A DNA stretch of 64,000 nucleotides, from NCBI RefSeq assembly GCF_029227915.1, contig NC_079884.1, positions 6,140,001 to 6,204,000 of the forward strand. The letters are read 5' to 3'. The notes under the pieces were generated by a model. That model saw only the letters and a program-made list of their open reading frames with translations, searched no databases and was not told the DNA's origin. How positions within the stretch are numbered: position 1 is the first letter of the stretch; each line of letters opens with the position of its first letter. Source of the stretch: Hydractinia symbiolongicarpus (lineage: Eukaryota; Cnidaria; Hydrozoa; Anthoathecata; Hydractiniidae). Below are positions 1 to 14,300 of this stretch, piece by piece. A program made the translations under genes and the position numbers.

Positions 1-403
1 AATTTATTTTTTCACCACTAAAACGCATGAGACTTGTAGTTTTCAAAAATGTTTTCATTTTTGATGAGACGCTTAATGAAAGAGGTTTAATCACCGGCAA
101 ACGAAAACCCGAGATTTCCCGTAAATCCCGGACTCGGCCCGTATAGTCAAAAGTATACAAAGAAAGTACCCAGGGAGTAAACTAATTTCCCAAACGATTT
201 TTTGAATTATTATTTCACCACTAAAGCCCATGAGACTTGTAGTTTTTAAAAATGTTTTCATTTTTGATGAGACGCTGAATAAAAGAAGTTTAATCGCCGG
301 CAAACGAAAACCCGCGATTTCCCGTAAATCCCGGACTCGGACGGATAGTCAAAAGTATACAAAGAAAGTACCCAGGGAGTAAACTCATTTCCGGAACGAT
401 TTT

Positions 404-2837
404 TTAAGTTATTTTTTCACCACTAAAACGCATGAGACTTGTAGTTTTCAGAAATGTTTTCATTTTTGATGAGACGGTGAATAAAAGAAGTTTAATCGCC
501 GGCAAACGAAAACCCGCGATTTCCCGTAAATCCTGGACTCGGCCCGTATAGTCAAAAGTATACAAAGAAAGTACCCAGGGAGTAAACTCATTTCCCAAAC
601 GATTTTTTAAATTATTATTTCACCACTAAAACGCATGAGACTTGTAGTTTTCAAGAATGTTTTCATTTTTGATGAGACGCTGAATAAAAGCAGTTTAATC
701 GCCGGCAAACGAAAACCTGCGATTTCCCGTAAATCCCGGACTCGGTCCGTATAGTCAAAAGTATACAAAGAAAGTACCCAGGGAGTAAGCTCATTTCCAG
801 AACGATTTTTTAAATTATTTTTTCACCACTAAAACGCATAAGACTTGTAGTTTTTAAAAATGTTTTCATTTTTGATGAGACGCTAAATAAAAGAAGTTTA
901 ATCGCCGGCAAACGAAAACCCGCGATTTCCCGTAAATCCCGGGCTTGGCCCGTATAGTCGAATGTATACAAAGAAAGTACCCTGTGGGTAAACTCATTTC
1001 CAAAACGATTTTTTAAATTATCTTTTCACCACTAAAACGCATGAGACTTGTAGTTTTCAAAAATGTTTTCATTTTTGATGAGACGCTGAATAAAAGAAGT
1101 TTAATCGCCGGCAAACGAAAACCCGCCATTTCCCGTAAACCCCGGACTCGGTCCGTATAATCAAAAGTATACAAAGCAAGTACCCAGGGAGTAATCTCAT
1201 TTCCCGAACGACTTTTTAAATTATTTTTTCACCACTAAAACGCATGAGACTTGTAGTTTTTAAAAATGTTTTCATTTTTGATGAGACGCTGAATGAAAGA
1301 AGTTTAATCGCCGGCAAACGAAAACCTGCGATTTCCCGTAAATCCCGGACTCGGCCCGTATAGTCAAAAGTGCACAAAGAAAGTATCCAAGGTGTAAACT
1401 CATTTCCCGAACGATTTTTTAAATTATTATTTCACCATTAAAGCCCATGAGACTTGTAGTTTTTAAAAATGTTTTCATTTTTGATGAGACGCTGAATAAA
1501 AGACGTTTAATCGCCGGCAAACGAAAACCCGCCATTTCCCGTAAACCCCGGAGTCGGCCCGCATAGTCAAAATATACAAAGAAAGTACGCAGGGAGTAAA
1601 CTCATTTCCCGAACGATTTTTTAAATTATTTTTTCAGCACTAAAACGCATGAGACTTGTAGTTTTTAAAAATGTTTTCATTTTTGATGAGACGGTGAATA
1701 AAAGAAGTTTAATCGCCGGCAAACGAAAACCTGCGATTTCCCGTAAATCCTGGACTCGGCCCGTATAGTCAAAAGTATACAAAGAAAGTACCCAGGGAGT
1801 AAACTCATTTCCCAAACGATTTTTTAAATTATTATTTCACCACTAAAACGCATGAGACTTGTAGTTTTCAAGAATGTTTTCATTTTTGATGAGACGCTGA
1901 ATAAAAGCAGTTTAATCGCCGGCAAACGAAAACCTGCGATTTCCCGTAAATCCCGGACTCGGTCCGTATAGTCAAAAGTATACAAAGAAAGTACCCAGGG
2001 AGTAAGCTCATTTCCAGAACGATTTTTTAAATTATTTTTTCATCACTAAAACGCATAAGACTTGTAGTTTTTAAAAATGTTTTCATTTTTGATGAGACGC
2101 TAAATAAAAGAAGTTTAATCGCCGGCAAACGAAAACCCGCGATTTCCCGTAAATCCCGGGCTTGGCCGGTATAGTCGAATGTATACAAAGAAAGTGCCCT
2201 GTGAGTAAACTCATTTCCAAAACGATTTTTTAAATTATCTTTTCACCACTAAAACGCATGAGACTTGTAGTTTTCAAAAATGTTTTTATTTTTGATGAGA
2301 CGCTGAATAAAAGAAGTTTAATCGCCGGCAAACGAAAACCCGCCATTTCCCGTAAACCCCGGACTCGGTCCGTATAATCAAAAGTATACAAAGCAAGTAC
2401 CCAGGGAGTAATCCCATTTCCCGAACGACTTTTTAAATTATTTTTTCACCACTAAAACGCATGAGACTTGTAGTTTTCAAAAATGTTTTCATTTTTGATG
2501 AGACGCTGAATGAAAGAAGTTTAATCGCCGGCAAACGAAAACCTGCGATTTCCCGTAAATCCCGGACTCGGCCCGTATAGTCAAAAGTATACAAATAAAG
2601 TATCCAAGGTGTAAACTCATTTCCCGAACGATTTTTTAAATTATTATTTCACCATTAAAGCCCATGAGACTTGTAGTTTTTAAAAATGTTTTCATTTTTG
2701 ATGAGACGCTGAATAAAAGACGTTTAATCGCCGACAAACGAAAACCCGCGACTTCCCGTAAATCCCGGTCTCGGCCCGTATAGTCAAAAGTATACAAAGA
2801 AAGTACCCAGGGAGTAAAATCATTTCCCGAACGATTT
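404..2837 (-). repeat. Six-monomer higher-order repeat, two tandem copies (about 1217 bp)
   Basis: The monomer with the rare GACGGTGAATAAAAG variant at 473 recurs 1217 bp later at 1690, and the monomers between them repeat in the same order. That order is: CAAGAATG plus GTAAGCTCATTTCCAG; CGCATAAGAC plus GCTAAATAAAAG and CTTGGCC; CGCCATTTCCCGTAAAC plus CAAGCAAGTACC or similar; GAATGAAAG plus TATCCAAGGTG; then ACCATTAAAGCCC. The two copies are similar but not identical in the last monomer (GGAGTCGG in one, GGTCTCGG in the other). The same order recurs at 38.7-41.0, 41.0-43.2 and 45.6-47.7 kb, so this is the basic higher-order unit of much of the array. Confidence 0.8.
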
Positions 2838-5480
2838 TTTAAATTACTTTTTCACCACTAAAACGCATGAGACTTGTAGTTTTTAAAAATGTTTTCATTT
2901 TTGATGAGACGCTAAATAAAAGAAGTTTAATCGCTGGCAAACGAAAACCCGCGATTTCCCGTAAATCCCGGGCTTGGCCGGTATAGTCGAATGTATACAA
3001 AGAAAGTACCCTGTGAGTAAACTCATTTCCAAAACGATTTTTTAAATTATCTTTTCACCACTAAAACGCATGAGACTTGTAGTTTTCAAAAATGTTTTCA
3101 TTTTTGATGAGACGCTGAATAAAAGAAGTTTAATCGCCGGCAAACGAAAACCCGCCATTTCCCGTAAACCCCGGACTCGGTCCGTATAATCAAAAGTATA
3201 CAAAGTAAGTACCCAGGGAGTAAACTCATTTCCCGATCGACTTTTTAAATTATTTTTTCACCGCTAAAACGCATGAGACTTGTAGTTTTCAAAAATGTTT
3301 TCATTTTTGATGAGACGCTGAATGAAAGAAGTTTAATCGCCGGCAAACGAAAACCTGCGATTTCCCGTAAATCCCGGACTCGGCCCGTATAGTCAAAAGT
3401 ATACAAAGAAAGTATCCAAGGTGTAAACTCATTTCCCGAACGATTTTTTAAATTATTATTTCACCATTAAAGCCCATGAGACTTGTAGTTTTTAAAAATG
3501 TTTTCATTTTTGATGAGACGCTGAATAAAAGAAGTTTAATCGCCGGCAAACGAAAACCCGCGACTTCCCGTAAATCCCGGTCTCGGCCCGTATAGTCAAA
3601 AGTATACAAAGAAAGTACCCAGGGAGTAAACTCATTTCCTGAACGATTTTTTAAATTATTTTTTCACCACTAAAACGCTTGAGACTTGTAGTTTTCAAAA
3701 ATGTTTTCATTTTTGATGAGACGCAGAATAATAGAAGTTTAATCGTCGGCAAACGAAAACCCGCGATTTCCTGTAAATCCCGGACTCGGCCCGTATAGTC
3801 AAAAGTATACAAGGAAAGTACCCAGTGAGTAAACTCATTTCCCGAACGAATTTTTAAATTATTATTTCACCACTAAAACGCATGAGACTTGTAGTTTTCA
3901 GAAGTGTTATCATTTTTGATGAGACGCTTAATGAAAGTGGTTTAATCGCCGGCAAACGAAAACCCGCGATTTCCCGTAAATCCCGGGCTTGGCCCGTATA
4001 GTCGAATGTATACAAAGAAAGTACCCTGTGAGTAAACTCATTTCCAGAACGATTTTTTAAATTACTTTTTCACCACTAAAACGCATAAGACTTGTAGTTT
4101 TTAAAAATGTTTTTATTTTTGATGAGACGCTGAATAAAAGAAGTTTAATCGCCGGCAAACGAAAACCCGCCATTTCCCGTAAACCCCGGACTCGGCCTGT
4201 ATAATCAAAAGTATACAAAGCAAGTACCCAGGGAGTAATCCCATTTCCCGAACGACTTTTTAAATTATTTTTTCACCACTAAAACGCATGAGACTTGTAG
4301 TTTTCAAAAATGTTTTCATTTTTGATGAGACGCTGAATGAAAGAAGTTTAATCGCCGGCAAACGAAAACCTGCGATTTCCCGTAAATCCCGGACTCGGCC
4401 CGTATAGTCAAAAGTATACAAATAAAGTATCCAAGGTGTAAACTCATTTCCCGAACGATTTTTTAAATTATTATTTCACCATTAAAGCCCATGAGACTTG
4501 TAGTTTTTAAAAATGTTTTCATTTTTGATGAGACGCTGAATAAAAGAAGTTTAATCGCCGACAAACGAAAACCCGCGATTTTCCGTAAATCCCGGCTTGG
4601 CCCGTATATTCAAGAGTATACAAAGAAAGTACCCAGGGAGTAAAATCATTTCCCGAACGATTTTTTAAATTACTTTTTCACCACTAAAACGCATGAGACT
4701 TGTAGTTTTTAAAAATCTTTTCATTTTTGATGAGACGCTGAATAAAAGAAGTTTAATCGCCGGCAAACGAAAACCCGCCATTTCCCGTAAACCCCGGACT
4801 CGGTCCGTATAATCAAAAGTATACAAAGTAAGTACCCAGGGAGTAAACTCATTTCCCGATCGACTTTTTAAATTATTTTTTCACCGCTAAAACGCATGAG
4901 ACTTGTAGTTTTCAAAAATGTTTTCATTTTTGATGAGACGCTGAATGAAAGAAGTTTAATCGCCGGCAAACGAAAACCTGCGATTTCCCGTAAATCCCGG
5001 ACTCGGCCCGTATAGTCAAAAGTATACAAAGAAAGTATCCAAGGTGTAAACTCATTTCCCGAACGATTTTTTAAATTATTATTTCACCATTAAAGCCCAT
5101 GAGACTTGTAGTTTTTAAAAATGTTTTCATTTTTGATGAGACGCTGAATAAAAGAAGTTTAATCGCCGGCAAACGAAAACCCGCGACTTCCCGTAAATCC
5201 CGGTCTCGGCCCGTATAGTCAAAAGTATACAAAGAAAGTACCCAGGGAGTAAACTCATTTCCTGAACGATTTTTTAAATTATTTTTTCACCACTAAAACG
5301 CTTGAGACTTGTAGTTTTCAAAAATGTTTTCATTTTTGATGAGACGCAGAATAATAGAAGTTTAATCGTCGGCAAACGAAAACCCGCGATTTCCTGTAAA
5401 TCCCGGACTCGGCCCGTATAGTCAAAAGTATACAAGGAAAGTACCCAGTGAGTAAACTCATTTCCCGAACGAATTTTTAA
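2230..5480 (-). repeat. Duplicated block, period 1826 bp falling to 1623 bp
   Basis: Variants at about 2281-2820 (TGTTTTTATT, TAAAATCATTTCCCG) recur 1826 bp later, at about 4107-4646. Rare variants CCCGATCGAC (3232) and GCAGAATAATAGAAG (3723) recur 1623 bp later, at 4855 and 5346. The 203-bp drop in offset means one monomer (the CTTGGCCGG type at about 2900-3050) is absent from the second copy, an internal single-monomer deletion or insertion after duplication. Boundaries are approximate. Confidence 0.7.
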
Positions 5481-8400
5481 ATTATTTTTTCACCACTAAA
5501 ATGCATGAGACTTGTAGTTTTTAGAAGTGTTATCATTTTTGATGAGACGCTTAATGAAAGTGGTTTAATCGCCGGCAAACGAAAACCCGCGATTTCCCGT
5601 AAATCCCGGGCTTGGCCCGTATAGTCGAATGTATACAAAGAAAGTACCCTGTGAGTAAACTCATTTCCAAAACGATTTTTTAAATTATCTTTTCACCACT
5701 AAAACGCTTAAGACTTGTAGTTTTCAAAAATGTTTTTATTTTTGATGAGTCGCTGAATAAAAGAAGTTTAATCGCCGGCAAACGAAAACCCGCCATTTCC
5801 CGTAAACCCCGAACTCGGCCCGCATAGTCAAAAGTATACAAAGAAAGTACCCAGGGAGTAAACTCATTTCCCGAACGATTTTTTAAATTATTTTTTCACC
5901 ACTAAAACGCATGAGACTTGTAGTTTTCAAAAATGTTTTCATTTTTGATGAGACGCTGAATAAAAGAAGTTTAATCGCCGGTAAACGAAAACCTGCGATT
6001 TCCCGTAAATCCCGGACTCGGCCCGTATAGTCAAAAGTATACAAAGAAAGTACCCAGGGTGTAAACTCATTTCCCGAACGATTTTTTAAATTATTATTTC
6101 ACCACTAAAGCCCATGAGACTTGTAGGATTTAAAAATATTTTCATTTTTGATGAGACGCTGAATAAAAGAAGTTTAATCGCCGGCAAACGAAAACCCGTG
6201 ACTTCCCGTAAATCCCGGACTCAGCCCGTATAGTCAAAAGTACACAAAGAAAGTACCCAGGGAGTAAACTCATTTCCCGAACGATTTTTTAAATTATTAT
6301 TTCACCACTAAAGGCCATGAGACTTGTAGTATTTAAAAATATTTTCATTTTTGATGAGACGCTGAATAAAAGAAGTTTAATCGCCGGCAAACGAAAACCC
6401 GCGACTTCCCGTAAATCCCGGACTCGGCCCGTATAGTCAAAAGTATACAAAGAAAGTACCCAGGGAGTAAACTCGTTTCTCGAACGATTTTTTAAATTAT
6501 TTTTTCACCACTAAAACGCATGAGACTTGTAGTTTTCAAAAATGTTTTCATTTTTGATGAGACGCTGAATAAAAGAAGTTTAATAGCCGGCAAACGAAAA
6601 CCTGCGATTTCCCATAAATCCCGGACTCGGCCCGTATAGTCAAAAGTATACAAAGAAAGTACCCGGGGTGTAAACTCATTTCCCGAACGATTTTTTCAGC
6701 TATTATTTCACCACTAAAGCCCATGAGACTTGTAGTTTTTAAAAATGTTTTCATTTTTGATGAGACGCTGAATAAAAGAAGTTTAATCGCCGGCAAACGA
6801 AAACCCGCGACTTCCCGTATATCCCGGACTCGGCCCGTATAGTCAAAAGTATACAAAGAAAAAACCCAGGGAGTAAACTCATTTCCCGAACGATTTTTTA
6901 AATTAATTTTCACCACTAAAACGCATGAGACTTGTAGTTTTCAGAAATGTTTTCATTTTTGATGAGACGTTTAATGAAAGTTGTTTAATCGCCAGCAAAC
7001 AAAAACCCGCGATTTCCCGTAAATCCTGGGCTTGGCCCGTATAGTCGAATGTATACTAAGAAAGTACCCTGTGAGTAAACTCATTTCCGAAACGATTTTT
7101 TCAATTATCTTTTCACCACTAAAACGCATGAGACTTGCAGTTTTCAAAAATGTTTTCATTTTTGATGAGACGCTTAATGAAACAGGTTTAATCGCCGGCA
7201 AACGAAAACCCGCGATTTCCCCTAAATCCCGGGCTTGGCCCGTATAGTCGAATGTATACAAAGAAAGTACCCTGTGAGTAAACTCATTTCCAGAACGATT
7301 TTTTAATTTATTTTTTCAACACTAAAACGCATGAGACTTGTAGTTTTCAAAAATGTTTTCATTTTTGATGAGACGCTTAATGAAAGACGTTTAATCGCCG
7401 GCAAACGAAAACCCGAGATTTCCCGTAAATCCCGGGCTTGGCCCGTATAGTCAAAAGTATACAAAGATAGTACCCAGGGAGTAAACTCATTTCCCGAACG
7501 ATTTTTTAATTTATTTTTTCACCACTAAAACGCATGAGACTTGTAGTTTTCAAAAATGTTTTCATTTTTTATGAGACGCTGAATAAAAGAAATTTAATCG
7601 CCGGCAAACGAAAACCTGCGATTTCCCGTAAATCCCGGACTCGGCCCGTATAGTCAAAAGTATACAAAGAAAGTACCCAGGGAGTAAACTAATATCCCAA
7701 ACGATTTTTTGAATTATTATTTCACCACTAAAGCCCATGAGACTTGTAGTTTTTAAAAATGTTTTCATTTTTGATGAGACGCTGAATAAAAGAAGTTTAA
7801 TCGCCGGCAAACGAAAAACCGCGATTTCCCGTAAATCCCGGACTCGGCCCGTATAGTCAAAAGTATACAAAGAAAGTACCCAGGGAGTAAACGCATTTCC
7901 GGAACGATTTTTTAAGTTATTTTTTCACCACTAAAACGCATGAGACTTGTAGTTTTCAGAAATGTTTTCATTTTTGATGAGACGCTTAATGAAAGAGGTT
8001 TAATCGCCGGCAAACGAAAACCCGAGATTTCCGGTAAATCCCGGGCTTGGCCCGTATAGTCAAAAGTATACAAAGATAGTACCCAGGGAGTAAACTCTTT
8101 TCCCGAACGATTTTTTAAATTAATTTTCTCCACTAAAACGCATGAGACTTGTAGTTTTCAGAAATGTTTTCATTTTTGATGAGACGTTTAATGAAAGTTG
8201 TTTAATCGCCGCAAACAAAAACCCGCGATTTCCCGTAAATCCCGGGCTTGGCCCGTATAGTCGAATGTATACAAAGAAAGTACCCTGTGAGTAAACTCAT
8301 TTCCGAAACGATTTTTTCAATTATCTTTTCACCACTAAAACGCATGAGACTTGCAGTTTTCAAAAATGTTTTCATTTTTGATGAGACGCTTAATGAAACA

Positions 8401-11300
8401 GGTTTAATCGCTGGCAAACGAAAACCCGCGATTTCCCGTAAATCCCGGACTCGGCCCGTATAGTCAAAAGTATACAAGGAAAGTACCCAGTGAGTAAACT
8501 CATTTCCCGAACTAATTTTTAAATTATTTTTTCACCACTAAAATGCATGAGACTTGTAGTTTTCAGAAGTGTTATCATTTTTGATGAGACGCTTAATGAA
8601 AGTGGTTTAATCGCCGGCAAACGAAAACCCGCGATTTCCCGTAAATCCCGGGCTTGGCCCGTATAGTCGAATGTATACAAAGAAAGTACCCTGTGAGTAA
8701 ACTCATTTCCAAAACGATTTTTTAAATTATCTTTTCACCACTAAAACGCTTGAGACTTGTAGTTTTCAAAAATGTTTTTATTTTTGATGAGACGCTGAAT
8801 AAAAGAAGTTTAATCGCCGGCAAACGAAAACCCGCCATTTCCCGTAAACCCCGAACTCGGCCCGCATAGTCAAAAGTATACAAAGAAAGTACCCAGGGAG
8901 TAAACTCATTTCCCGAACGATTTTTTAAATTATTTTTTCACCACTAAAACGCATGAGACTTGTAGTTTTCAAAAATGTTTTCATTTTTGATGAGACGCTG
9001 AATAAAAGAAGTTTAATCGCCGGTAAACGAAAACCTGCGATTTCCCGTAAATCCCGGACTCGGCCCGTATAGTCAAAAGTATACAAAGAAAGTCCCAAGG
9101 GTGTAAACTCATTTCCCGAACGATTTTTTAAATTATTATTTCACCACTAAAGCCCATGAGACTTGTAGGATTTAAAAATATTTTCATTTTTGATGAGACG
9201 CTGAATAAAAGAAGTTTAATCGCCGGCAAACGAAAACCCGTGACTTCCCGTAAATCCCGGACTCAGCCCGTATAGTCAAAAGTACACAAAGAAAGTACCC
9301 AGGGAGTAAACTCATTTCCCGAACGATTTTTTAAATTATTATTTCACCACTAAAGGCCATGAGACTTGTAGTATTTAAAAATATTTTCATTTTTGATGAG
9401 ACGCTGAATAAAAGAAGTTTAATCGCCGGCAAACGAAAACCCGCGACTTCCCGTAAATCCCGGACTCGGCCCGTATAGTCAAAAGTATACAAAGAAAGTA
9501 CCCAGGGAGTAAACTCATTTCTCGAACGATTTTTTAAATTATTTTTTCACCACTAAAACGCATGAGACTTGTAGTTTTCAAAAATGTTTTCATTTTTGAT
9601 GAGACGCTGAATAAAAGAAGTTTAATAGCCGGCAAACGAAAACCTGCGATTTCCCATAAATCCCGGACTCGGCCCGTATAGTCAAAAGTATACAAAGAAA
9701 GTACCCGGGGTGTAAACTCATTTCCCGAACGATTTTTTCAGCTATTATTTCACCACTAAAGCCCATGAGACTTGTAGTTTTTAAAAATGTTTTCATTTTT
9801 GATGAGACGCTGAATAAAAGAAGTTTAATTGCCGGCAAACAAAAACCCGCGACTTCCCGTATATCCCGGACTCGGCCCGTATAGTCAAAAGTATACAAAG
9901 AAAAAACCCAGGGAGTAAACTCATTTCCCGAACGATTTTTTAAATTAATTTTCACCACTAAAACGCATGAGACTTGTAGTTTTCAGAAATGTTTTCATTT
10001 TTGATGAGACGTTTAATGAAAGTTGTTTAATCGCCAGCAAACAAAAACCCGCGATTTCCCGTAAATCAAGGGCTTGGCCCGTATAGTCGAATGTATACTA
10101 AGAAAGTACCCTGTGAGTAAACTCATTTCCGAAACGATTTTTTCAATTATCTTTTCACCACTAAAACGCATGAGACTTGCAGTTTTCAAAAATGTTTTCA
10201 TTTTTGATGAGACGCTTAATGAAACAGGTTTAATCGCCGGCAAACGAAAACCCGCGATTTCCCGTAAATCCCGGGCTTGGCCCGTATAGTCGAATGTATA
10301 CAAAGAAAGTACCCTGTGAGTAAACTCATTTCCAGAACGATTTTTTAATTTATTTTTTCAACACTAAAACGCATGAGACTTGTAGTTTTCAAAAATGTTT
10401 TCATTTTTGATGAAACGCTTAATGAAAGACGTTCAATCGCCGGCAAACGAAAACCCGAGATTTCCCGTAAATCCCGGGCTTGGCCCGTATAGTCAAAAGT
10501 ATACAAAGATAGTACCCAGGGAGTAAACTCATTTCCCGAACGATTTTTTAATTTATTTTTTCACCACTAAAACGCATGAGACTTGTAGTTTTCAAAAATG
10601 TTTTCATTTTTGATGAGACGCTGAATAAAAGAAATTTAATCACCGGCAAACGAAAACCTGCGATTTCCCGTAAATCCCGGACTCGGCCCGTATAGTCAAA
10701 AGTATACAAAGAAAGTACCCAGGGAGTAAACTAATATCCCAAACGATTTTTTGAATTATTATTTCACCACTAAAGCCCATGAGACTTGTAGTTTTTAAAA
10801 ATGTTTTCATTTTTGATGAGACGCTGAATAAAAGAAGTTTAATCGCCGGCAAACGAAAAACCGCGATTTCCCGTAAATCCCGGACTCGGCCCGTATAGTC
10901 AAAAGTATACAAAGAAAGTACCCAGGGAGTAAACGCATTTCCGGAACGATTTTTTAAGTTATTTTTTCACCACTAAAACGCATGAGACTTGTAGTTTTCA
11001 GAAATGTTTTCATTTTTGATGAGACGCTTAATGAAAGAGGTTTAATCGCCGGCAAACGAAAACCCGAGATTTCCGGTAAATCCCGGGCTTGGCCCGTATA
11101 GTCAAAAGTATACAAAGATAGTACCCAGGGAGTAAACTCTTTTCCCGAACGATTTTTTAAATTAATTTTCTCCACTAAAACGCATGAGACTTGTAGTTTT
11201 CAGAAATGTTTTCATTTTTGATGAGACGTTTAATGAAAGTTGTTTAATCGCTGCAAACAAAAACCCGCGATTTCCCGTAAATCCCGGGCTTGGCCCGTAT
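5390..11300 (-). repeat. 3042-bp-period duplicated block (15 monomers)
   Basis: The stretch of about 5390-8258 recurs at about 8430-11300 with a constant offset of 3042 bp. Markers include AAAATGCATGAGAC (5497 and 8539), TTGTAGGATTT (6120 and 9162), AAGGCCATGAGAC (6310 and 9352), CCCGGGGTGTAAAC (6661 and 9703) and TTTTCAGCTATTATTTC (6693 and 9735). Scattered single-base differences separate the copies, for example TTAATCGCC against TTAATTGCC near 9828. A residual segment of about 170 bp lies between the copies. A third related copy is at about 16.4-19.4 kb. Confidence 0.8.
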
Positions 11301-14300
11301 AGTCAAAAGTATACAAAGATAGTACCCAGGGAGTAAACTCTTTTCCCGAACGATTTTTTAAATTAATTTTCTCCACTAAAACGCATGAGACTTGTAGTTT
11401 TCAGAAATGTTTTCATTTTTGATGAGACGCTGAATGAAAGAAGTTTAATCGCCGGCAAACGAAAACCTGCGATTTCCCGTAAATCCCGGACTCGGCCCGT
11501 ATAGTCAAAAGTGCACAAAGAAAGTATCCAAGGTGTAAACTCATTTCCCGAACGATTTTTTAAATTATTATTTCACCATTAAAGCCCATGAGACTTGTAG
11601 TTTTTAAAAATATTTTCATTTTTGATGAGACGCTGAATAAAAGAAGTTTAATCGCCGGCAAACGAAAACCCGCCATTTCCCGTAAACCCTGGACTCGGCC
11701 CGTATAATCAAAAGTATACAAAGAAAGTACCCAGGGAGTAAACTTATTTCCCGAACGATTTTTTAAATTACTTTTTCACCACTAAAACGCATGAGACTTG
11801 TAGTTTTCAAAAATGTTTTCATTTTTGATGAGACGCTGAATAAAAGACGTTTAATCGCCGGCAAACGAAAACCCGCCATTTCCCGTAAACCCCGGAGTCG
11901 GCCCGCATAGTCAAAATATACAAAGAAAGTACGCAGGGAGTAAACTCATTTCCCGAACGATTTTTTAAATTATTTTTTCAGCACTAAAACGCATGAGACT
12001 TGTAGTTTTTAAAAATGTTTTCATTTTTGATGAGACGGTGAATAAAAGAAGTTTAATCGCCGGCAAACGAAAACCTGCGATTTCCCGTAAATCCTGGACT
12101 CGGCCCGTATAGTCAAAAGTATACAAAGAAAGTACCCAGGGAGTAAACTCATTTCCCAAACGATTTTTTAAATTATTATATCACCACTAAAACGCATGAG
12201 ACTTGTAGTTTTCAAGAATGTTTTCATTTTTGATGAGACGCTGAATAAAAGCAGTTTAATCGCCGGCAAACGAAAACCTGCGATTTCCCGTAAATCCCGG
12301 ACTCGGTCCGTATAGTCAAAAGTATACAAAGAAAGTACCCAGGGAGTAAGCTCATTTCCAGAACGATTTTTTAAATTATTTTTTCACCACTAAAACGCAT
12401 AAGACTTGTAGTTTTTAAAAATGTTTTCATTTTTGATGAGACGCTAAATAAAAGAAGTTTAATCGCCGGCAAACGAAAACCCGCGATTTCCCGTAAATCC
12501 CGGGCTTGGCCGGTATAGTCGAATGTATACAAAGAAAGTGCCCTGTGAGTAAACTCATTTCCAAAACGATTTTTTAAATTATCTTTTCACCACTAAAACG
12601 CATGAGACTTGTAGTTTTCAAAAATGTTTTTATTTTTGATGAGACGCTGAATAAAAGAAGTTTAATCGCCGGCAAACGAAAACCCGCCATTTCCCGTAAA
12701 CCCCGGACTCGGTCCGTATAATCAAAAGTATACAAAGCAAGTACCCAGGGAGTAATCCCATTTCCCGAACGACTTTTTAAATTATTTTTTCACCACTAAA
12801 ACGCATGAGACTTGTAGTTTTCAAAAATGTTTTCATTTTTGATGAGACGCTGAATGAAAGAAGTTTAATCGCCGGCAAACGAAAACCTGCGATTTCCCGT
12901 AAATCCCGGACTCGGCCCGTATAGTCAAAAGTATACAAATAAAGTATCCAAGGTGTAAACTCATTTCCCGAACGATTTTTTAAATTATTATTTCACCATT
13001 AAAGCCCATGAGACTTGTAGTTTTTAAAAATGTTTTCATTTTTGATGAGACGCTGAATAAAAGACGTTTAATCGCCGACAAACGAAAACCCGCGACTTCC
13101 CGTAAATCCCGGTCTCGGCCCGTATAGTCAAAAGTATACAAAGAAAGTACCCAGGGAGTAAAATCATTTCCCGAACGATTTTTTAAATTACTTTTTCACC
13201 ACTAAAACGCATGAGACTTGTAGTTTTTAAAAATGTTTTCATTTTTAATGAGACGCTAAATAAAAGAAGTTTAATCGCCGGCAAACGAAAACCCGCGATT
13301 TCCCGTAAATCCCGGGCTTGGCCGGTATAGTCGAATGTATACAAAGAAAGTACCCTGTGAGTAAACTCATTTCCAAAACGATTTTTTAAATTATCTTTTC
13401 ACCACTAAAACGCATGAGACTTGTAGTTTTCAAAAATGTTTTCATTTTTGATGAGACGCTGAATAAAAGAAGTTTAATCGCCGGCAAACGAAAACCCGCC
13501 ATTTCCCGTAAACCCCGGACTCGGTCCGTATAATCAAAAGTATACAAAGTAAGTACCCAGGGAGTAAACTCATTTCCCGATCGACTTTTTAAATTATTTT
13601 TTCACCGCTAAAACGCATGAGACTTGTAGTTTTCAAAAATGTTTTCATTTTTGATGAGACGCTGAATGAAAGAAGTTTAATCGCCGGCAAACGAAAACCC
13701 GCGATTTCCCGTAAATCCCGGGCTTGGCCGGTATAGTCGAATGTATACAAAGAAAGTACCCTGTGAGTAAACTCATTTCCAAAACGATTTTTTAAATTAT
13801 CTTTTCACCACTAAAACGCATGAGACTTGTAGTTTTCAAAAATGTTTTCATTTTTGATGAGACGCTGAATAAAAGAAGTTTAATCGCCGGCAAACGAAAA
13901 CCCGCCATTTCCCGTAAACCCCGGACTCGGTCCGTATAATCAAAAGTATACAAAGTAAGTACCCAGGGAGTAAACTCATTTCCCGATCGACTTTTTAAAT
14001 TATTTTTTCACCGCTAAAACGCATGAGACTTGTAGTTTTCAAAAATGTTTTCATTTTTGATGAGACGCTGAATGAAAGAAGTTTAATCGCCGGCAAACGA
14101 AAACCTGCGATTTCCCGTAAATCCCGGACTCGGCCCGTATAGTCAAAAGTATACAAAGAAAGTATCCAAGGTGTAAACTCATTTCCCGAACGATTTTTTA
14201 AATTATTATTTCACCATTAAAGCCCATGAGACTTGTAGTTTTTAAAAATGTTTTCATTTTTGATGAGACGCTGAATAAAAGAAGTTTAATCGCCGGCAAA